From: Gemmatimonadota bacterium
GTDB lineage: Bacteria > Gemmatimonadota > Gemmatimonadetes > Longimicrobiales > Gaopeijiaceae
DNA length: 9,554 bases
NCBI GenBank assembly: GCA_030550695.1
Contig: JAUQOX010000101.1
Span: 1-9,554 of the forward strand
Direction of reading: 5' to 3'
The notes below the pieces were generated by a model. It made no database searches, was not told the origin of the DNA, and was given only the letters and a program-made list of their open reading frames with translations. Shown here piece by piece: positions 5,494-9,554 of the stretch; within the stretch, counting starts at the first letter, position 1; each line of letters begins with the position of its first letter. The position numbers and the translations under genes were made by a program.

Positions 5494-7098
5494 ATGCCAC
5501 CCACCCCTCGTCTCGCCACCCGCTCTCCCCTCCTGGGCCCCCTCCTCCTGCTCATCCTGGCAGGCCCCCAGGGGGGCTGGGGACAGGAGCCCCCTTGGCT
5601 GCCCAAAGGTTGGGTGCGGCTGGGGTTCTCGCCCTCGTTCTGGGCGTGGGATCGGACCTACGGCGAAGGCCGCCCGGGGGAGGGGGCCGGTTCGAAGGGA
5701 ACCCTTCTGGCCGCACCCCTCAACACCCCATCGTTGGGAAGCCCCGTGCTCCCGGTCCTGGGAGAGTTGGAAGCCGAGCTTGCCCAACTCCTGGGACAGC
5801 CGGGGTACCGGGCGATCCTGGGGGAGAGCCGGGCCGCCGTGGAACAGTCGGTCCTCAGCTTCCACTGGAGGGGGGAGGTGGGGGTCACCTCCCGTCTGAC
5901 CTTGGGGGTCATGGTTCCGTTCGTGAGGCCCCGGACCGAGCTGGTCTTCACCCTGCGGGGCGACTCCGCCACGGCCAATGTGGGGCCGAGCCCATGGCTC
6001 ACGGACCCCGGCGAAATTCTGGCCTTCCTTTCCGCGGCCCAAACCGCGGTTTCCCTGGCGGGTCAGGCCCATCCGGAGTCTCCCGCCGTGGCAGCGGCCC
6101 GGCGGTACGTGGAGGGGCTGAGCCGAGCCTACCTTCAGGGGACAGCGTTTCCCGTGGTCGGCTCCGCCGCCGGCCGCACCCTCCAGGAGCTTTGGGACAG
6201 GCTCCGGGGCGAACTCGCAGGGATGGGGGTCCCCGACCTGCCCCAGCGGGTTCCCCTGTCCGACCGCTATTTCGACGACGACTCCTTTGCCCGTCTCTTG
6301 GCCACAGCCCCCGTATCGGCCGCCCCTTTGGACGACTGGACGACCCCCTGGAGTCTCGGGGACGTGGAGGTCACGGCAGCTCTTCGGCTTTTCCGGGGTG
6401 GTTCCCGGCCCGACTCGGCGAACCCGACCCCCAGGGTGCGCTACCAATTCGGGATGGGGGGGCTCGTCCGGCTGCCGACGGGGAAGCAGGACGATCCCGA
6501 CCGGTTCCTGGACGTGCCCCCGGCAGACGGCCAGCTGGACCTGGAGGCTCATGTGGTGGGGACGGTGGAGTTGGGCGCCCGGTGGTACCTGTGGGGCCAG
6601 TTCCGCTACGGGGTGCAGCGGCGGGGGGAGGTCTTGCGGCGCATCGCGGGACCCGAAGAGCTCCTTCCCCACCGCCCCCGGTTGGCTCCCCTCTACCGGA
6701 CGCCGGGCTCCTACCGCGAGCTGGTCCTCCTGCCCCGCTTCCAGGTGGCCCCGGGCCTCCATCTGGCTGCCCGCTTCCGGCACTGGGCCCAAGGGGAAGA
6801 CCGTCACGAGCTTCGCCCCCTGGACCCCCAAACCCTGGAACGGGCCAACTATCCACCGGCCTCGCTCCTGGACGTGGGCACCGGCCAGGAGCTCAGGGAA
6901 CTGGGTTTGGGGGCCACCTTCTCCACGGTGGAAGCCTTCACCGGGGGGAAAGCCCGCTTTCCGCTCTTCCTCCGGGCCCTCTTCGTGCGCCCGTTGGGGG
7001 GAAGGGGGCGCCTCACCCCCCAAGGGGACCGCTTCGAAGCCGCGGTCTCCTTGTCCTGGCCCCTTCGGGCACCCCACGCAAAGGACGCCGACTCATGA
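5494..7098 (+). CDS. predicted outer-membrane beta-barrel protein of unknown function
   Basis: I do not recognise a named family with confidence. From the ATG at 5494 the 534-residue product begins with a short Arg-containing n-region and a Leu-rich core (PLLGPLLLLILAG), then GGWGQEPP, which is a typical export signal. The mature part alternates short amphipathic strands, as in outer-membrane barrels: WVRLGFSPSFWAW near the N terminus, VTSRLTLGVMVPFV, RYQFGMGGLVRLPTGKQDD, ELGARWYLWGQFRYGVQ and, at the C terminus, FEAAVSLSWPL. The 'RLPTGK...' strand-and-loop resembles porin-like or transporter-like outer-membrane proteins. A helical, less barrel-like section of about 120 residues (roughly codons 75-225) separates the first strands from the rest. 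In-frame starts at 5440 (GTG) and 5458 (ATG) exist; none has a good ribosome binding site, and 5494 was chosen because it gives a normal signal-peptide length. It overlaps the recN stop tail-to-tail. Confidence 0.7.
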   Translation: MPPTPRLATRSPLLGPLLLLILAGPQGGWGQEPPWLPKGWVRLGFSPSFWAWDRTYGEGRPGEGAGSKGTLLAAPLNTPSLGSPVLPVLGELEAELAQLLGQPGYRAILGESRAAVEQSVLSFHWRGEVGVTSRLTLGVMVPFVRPRTELVFTLRGDSATANVGPSPWLTDPGEILAFLSAAQTAVSLAGQAHPESPAVAAARRYVEGLSRAYLQGTAFPVVGSAAGRTLQELWDRLRGELAGMGVPDLPQRVPLSDRYFDDDSFARLLATAPVSAAPLDDWTTPWSLGDVEVTAALRLFRGGSRPDSANPTPRVRYQFGMGGLVRLPTGKQDDPDRFLDVPPADGQLDLEAHVVGTVELGARWYLWGQFRYGVQRRGEVLRRIAGPEELLPHRPRLAPLYRTPGSYRELVLLPRFQVAPGLHLAARFRHWAQGEDRHELRPLDPQTLERANYPPASLLDVGTGQELRELGLGATFSTVEAFTGGKARFPLFLRALFVRPLGGRGRLTPQGDRFEAAVSLSWPLRAPHAKDADS

Positions 7099-8754
7099 GC
7101 TGCCCAGAAGCTCCCGGGCATGCTCCCTGGAGGTCGCCGACTCCGGATCTCCCCCCAGCATCCGGGCCAACTCCCGGATCCGTTCCTCCCCCTCCAGCTC
7201 CCGGACCACGGTGGAGGCCAGGCCCTCCACCTCCACCTTTTCCACCAGCCAATGGTGATGGGCCCGGGAAGCGATCTGGGGGAGGTGGGTGATGACGAAC
7301 ACCTGGTGGCGGCGGGAAACCTCCCTCAACTTGGCCGCCACCTGGACCGCCACCTCCCCCCCGATCCCGGCATCGATCTCGTCGAAGATGAGGGTGGGGA
7401 CCGGATCCACCTGCCCCAAAACGGTCTTCAGGGCCAGCATGACCCGGGAAAGCTCTCCCCCTGAGGCGATCCGCTGGAGGGGACCCGGGTCGAAGCCGGG
7501 ATTGAGGGAAACCAGGAACTCCACCCTCTCCGCCCCACCCCCTCCAGGTTCAGCCAGGGGGAACAAAGCCACCTGGAATCTTGCTCCCGGGAGACCCAGC
7601 TCGGGCAGAAGGGCTTCCATGGCCCGCTCCAGGCCCTCCGCCCCACGCCGGCGGGCCTCGGAAAGCCGCCGTGTATCCTGTAGAAAGGCTCGGTGGGCCT
7701 CCTCCACCTGAGCTTCCAAGGCCCGCAGGTCCACGTCCGCCCCTTCCAGCTCCTGGAGTTCCTTCTCCAACCGGGATCCGGTCTCCAGCACCTCCTCCAG
7801 GGTGGCCCCGTACTTCCGCTTGAGCCGGAACAAAAGTTCCTGCCGACGCCGGACTTCCTCGAGGCGGCCGGGGTCGGGCTCGATTCCCTCGGCGTAGTCC
7901 CCCAAGCGCCGGGCCGCCTCCACCAAGAGGTGGTAGGCCTCCTCCAGGAGCCCGGCCACCTCCCCCAGGGCGGGATCCAGGCGGGCCAACCGCTCCAAGG
8001 TGCCCTGGAGCCCGGCGAGGCGGTCTGTGAGGGAAGCCTCGCCCTCGTAGAGAGCCTCGTGGAGGCCCCTGGTGCCGAGGGCCAGTTCCTCGGCATGCTG
8101 GAGGCGGGAGGCCTCTTGCTGAAGTTCCTCCTCCTCGCCGGGGCGCAGCCGGGCCTGGCGGATTTCGTCGACCTGAAATCGCAGGAAGTCTTCCTTGGCC
8201 CTCAGATCCCGGACCCGGCCGGCCTTTTCCCGGAGAAGGCTTTCCCACCCCCGCCAGGCTTCGAACCGCCGCCCCACCTCCCCTGCCAACACGTCGGCAC
8301 CGGCGAAGGCATCCAGAATCCGCCGCTGTTCGGCGGCCCGGAGCAGGCTCTGATGTTCATGCTGACCGTGAATGTCCACCAGGAGGCTTCCCAGCTCCCC
8401 CACCAGCCCCGCCGTGGCCGGAGACCCGTTCAGCCACCCCCGGCTCCTCCCCTCCGCCGAAACCTCACGGCGGAGCACGAGAAGGCCGTCCTCGGCGGCA
8501 ACGCCCAACTCCCCGAGCCTTGCCAAGACCCGCGGCTCCTCGGTCACATCGAAGACCGCTTCCACGAGGGCCCTACGGGCCCCCTTCCGAACGGTTTGGG
8601 ACGAGGCCCGTTCGCCCAGGAGCAAGCCGAGGGCACCCACGATGATGGACTTCCCCGCTCCCGTTTCACCGGAGAGGACCGTAAGGCCCGCCCCGGCCCG
8701 GAGGGAGAGGTCCCGAATGACCGCGAAATCCCGAATCCTGAGCTCCAGGAGCAC
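7093..8754 (-). CDS. recN: DNA repair ATPase RecN
   Basis: RecN is an SMC-like ATPase that acts at double-strand breaks in recombinational repair. The 553-residue product has the usual RecN length. The N terminus is LLELRIRDFAVI with Walker A GETGAGKS (29-36), followed by the RecN-characteristic DIHGQHEHQSLL (127-138). A central coiled-coil section of about 300 residues rich in Leu, Glu and Arg comes next. The C-terminal half-domain has ABC signature ASGGELSR (430-437), Walker B TLIFDEIDAG (454-463, catalytic Glu459) and the switch His in VITHLPQIA (488-496). The GTG at 8754 is preferred because GGAGAGG precedes it by six bases and it yields the standard RecN N terminus. A longer frame to 8814 adds 20 residues with no family support. 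It lies 174 bases after nadK on the same strand. I see no LexA-type operator upstream. The stop is half of the palindrome TCATGA shared with the convergent gene. Confidence 0.96.
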   Translation of the reverse strand: MLLELRIRDFAVIRDLSLRAGAGLTVLSGETGAGKSIIVGALGLLLGERASSQTVRKGARRALVEAVFDVTEEPRVLARLGELGVAAEDGLLVLRREVSAEGRSRGWLNGSPATAGLVGELGSLLVDIHGQHEHQSLLRAAEQRRILDAFAGADVLAGEVGRRFEAWRGWESLLREKAGRVRDLRAKEDFLRFQVDEIRQARLRPGEEEELQQEASRLQHAEELALGTRGLHEALYEGEASLTDRLAGLQGTLERLARLDPALGEVAGLLEEAYHLLVEAARRLGDYAEGIEPDPGRLEEVRRRQELLFRLKRKYGATLEEVLETGSRLEKELQELEGADVDLRALEAQVEEAHRAFLQDTRRLSEARRRGAEGLERAMEALLPELGLPGARFQVALFPLAEPGGGGAERVEFLVSLNPGFDPGPLQRIASGGELSRVMLALKTVLGQVDPVPTLIFDEIDAGIGGEVAVQVAAKLREVSRRHQVFVITHLPQIASRAHHHWLVEKVEVEGLASTVVRELEGEERIRELARMLGGDPESATSREHARELLGSS

Positions 8755-8768
8755 GACAACCCTCTCCC

Positions 8769-8786
8769 CCCTCCCTCCAGGGAGGG
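8769..8786 (-). other. inverted repeat abutting the recN ribosome binding site
   Basis: On the recN-sense strand CCCTCCC (8786-8780), loop TGGA, and GGGAGGG (8775-8769) form a perfect 7-bp hairpin whose 3' arm runs directly into the Shine-Dalgarno GGGAGAGG (8768-8761). The arm itself looks like a Shine-Dalgarno sequence, so the structure could influence recN translation. It is a short GC-rich repeat, so chance is possible. Confidence 0.4.
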
Positions 8787-8837
8787 CCCGTGCCGGACGG
8801 CCTCCGGCCTCCACCGGCGCCGATGTTGCCTGCCTTC

Positions 8838-8857
8838 CCCTTCCCTCTCGGGAAGGG
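8838..8857. repeat. inverted repeat in the nadK-recN spacer
   Basis: CCCTTCCC (8838-8845) and GGGAAGGG (8850-8857) form a perfect 8-bp stem with a four-base loop. No T run follows on the minus strand, so it is not a standard intrinsic terminator for nadK. It may mark an mRNA processing or stability site between the two genes. Confidence 0.45.
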
Positions 8858-8875
8858 ATGTTTCCCGATGGATCT

Positions 8876-8896
8876 CCCCCACCCCCAACCCCGCCC
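8876..8896 (-). other. G-quadruplex-type motif downstream of nadK
   Basis: The minus strand, which is the transcribed sense for nadK and recN, reads GGG-C-GGGG-TT-GGGGG-T-GGGGG: four G runs with loops of one or two bases. This fits the G3+N1-7 pattern. It begins 32 bases after the nadK stop codon. Confidence 0.5.
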
Positions 8897-8906
8897 GGCC
8901 ACGCCC

Positions 8907-8926
8907 GCCTCCTCCGAGGCGGAGGC
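8907..8926 (-). terminator. possible hairpin after nadK
   Basis: GCCTCC (8907-8912) and GGAGGC (8921-8926) can pair, with an alternative smaller fold GCCTC/GAGGC (8907-8911 with 8916-8920), just beyond the nadK stop. There is no U tract, so termination here is doubtful; transcription probably continues into recN. Confidence 0.3.
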
Positions 8927-8928
8927 CT

Positions 8929-9554
8929 TCAACCTTGGGGCGTGACCTTGGGCACCTCCATGGCCCGCTCGGCCTCAGGATGGCGGACGGCCCACCCCAA
9001 CTTCTCCCGGAGGGTGGAGAAGAAAGTCTGCCCAGGAAAACGTACCAGCCGCACCCGGGGGTTGCCCTGGCGGACCACCACCACCTCGTCCGCCGCCAGC
9101 TCCGTCCCTGCCTGGCCGTCCACGGTCAGCACGAGACTCCCCGCCCGCTCCATGGGGCGGACGGTGAGGGTCTCGCGGGCCGGGATCACCAGGGGGCGCA
9201 TGGCCAAGGTGTGAGGACAGATCGGGGTGACGAGGATGCACTCCATGGCGGGGGAAACGATGGGGCCGCCGGCGGACAAGGAGTAGGCCGTGGAACCTGT
9301 GGGGGTGGAGAGGACCACTCCGTCACCGCTGATCCGGCCGATCTCCTCGCTCCCCTCCCCTTCGCCCACCCGGAGGGACAGGTGGGTCACCCGGGCCATT
9401 CCGCCCTTGTGGACCACGAAATCGTTGAGGGCGAGGAACCGCCGGCGCCGGACCCCGTCGCCGTTGAGCACCAGGGCTTCGAGGGTGGACCGGCAGTCCA
9501 GGAGGTAGTCCCCCTGAAAGAGACGCTCCAGGGACCCCTCCACCCCGTCCGCCG
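8929..9554 (-). CDS. nadK: NAD kinase (ATP-NAD kinase), N terminus outside the window
   Basis: The frame is open from the right edge to a TGA at 8931-8929, giving about 208 codons. The enzyme phosphorylates NAD+ to NADP+ in the cytoplasm. Diagnostic segments are LALNDFVVHKG (the NE/ND substrate-contact motif), GDGVVLSTPTGSTAYSLSAG (the glycine-rich conserved motif, about 9262-9315), GPIVSP, and ILVTPICPHTLAMRPLVIP followed by a DGQ motif (TVDGQAG). NAD kinases are usually near 290-300 residues, so roughly the first 85-95 residues, including the GGDGT motif, lie beyond the window edge. A GTG at 9543 is inside the gene, not its start, because the family homology is already in progress there. 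The nadK-recN order on one strand is a recurrent bacterial arrangement, sometimes with other genes between. Confidence 0.95.
   Translation of the reverse strand, partial: ADGVEGSLERLFQGDYLLDCRSTLEALVLNGDGVRRRRFLALNDFVVHKGGMARVTHLSLRVGEGEGSEEIGRISGDGVVLSTPTGSTAYSLSAGGPIVSPAMECILVTPICPHTLAMRPLVIPARETLTVRPMERAGSLVLTVDGQAGTELAADEVVVVRQGNPRVRLVRFPGQTFFSTLREKLGWAVRHPEAERAMEVPKVTPQG

Noticed and set aside
5068..7077. Very long minus-strand open frame (669 codons) opposite the outer-membrane protein gene
   Set aside because: It runs through the tRNA-Gly gene and gives a low-complexity Gly/Pro/Arg/Gln-rich product, as expected for an antisense shadow in GC-rich DNA. The + strand frame has a signal peptide and barrel-like strands.
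5595..7292. Second + strand frame of 565 codons overlapping the outer-membrane protein gene and the recN end
   Set aside because: The product is Gly/Pro/Arg-rich with no recognisable domain, and it runs into recN antisense; it is a frame shadow.
8755..8814. Upstream ATG start of recN at 8814
   Set aside because: It adds 20 Gly/Arg/Pro-rich residues not typical of RecN. The GTG at 8754 has a well-spaced GGAGAGG and gives the standard LLELRIRDFAVI N terminus.
8755..8928. Search for a LexA/SOS operator upstream of recN
   Set aside because: No palindromic CTGT-ACAG or GAAC-GTTC type site is present in the spacer.

Overview
This is a strongly GC-rich chromosomal segment from a bacterium with an outer membrane. 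A lipobox lipoprotein and a signal-peptide-bearing, barrel-like protein are both encoded here, and all other genes are bacterial in type. GTG starts, purine-rich ribosome binding sites and codons ending in G or C are common. The sequence alone does not fix the phylum. The gene content would suit a metabolically versatile or amino-acid-using lineage of the Gemmatimonadota or Acidobacteriota kind, but that is a guess.

Left part (1-4791, + strand): a catabolic gene run. It opens with the last codons of a CitE-like CoA/ACP-ester lyase subunit. This overlaps, at GTGA, a full-length citrate-lyase-family alpha subunit (CitF). Three bases after citF comes a fused glutamate formimidoyltransferase / formimidoyl-THF cyclodeaminase (FtcD), the enzyme that finishes histidine breakdown to glutamate. 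The first three genes are tightly coupled. After a 115-base gap with its own strong ribosome binding site lies a secreted alpha/beta-hydrolase lipoprotein. The FtcD carries an insert of roughly 75 residues holding a textbook C2H2 zinc-finger pattern, which is the most unusual protein feature of the window. The pairing of a CitEF-type lyase with FtcD suggests a route from histidine to glutamate and then, by the methylaspartate pathway, to citramalate, with CitEF possibly acting as citramalate lyase. That is inference, because no mutase or mesaconase gene is in view.

Middle part (4792-5493): an RNA region on the minus strand. A sigma70-type promoter with a perfect -35 box drives tRNA-Gly(GCC) and, after a 43-base spacer, tRNA-Cys(GCA). 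The spacer contains a terminator-like hairpin followed by four U. The tRNA-Gly leader holds two long G runs, and a strong hairpin follows tRNA-Cys. The remaining space upstream of the next + strand gene holds an AT-rich island with a weak candidate promoter, plus small hairpins.

Right part (5494-9554): a + strand gene for a predicted outer-membrane beta-barrel protein of unknown function. It meets convergently, sharing the palindrome TCATGA as both stop codons, a minus-strand pair: nadK (NAD kinase, N-terminal part outside the window) followed by recN (DNA repair SMC-like ATPase). The 174-base nadK-recN spacer is unusually structured, with three inverted repeats and a G-quadruplex-type G-run array on the transcribed strand.
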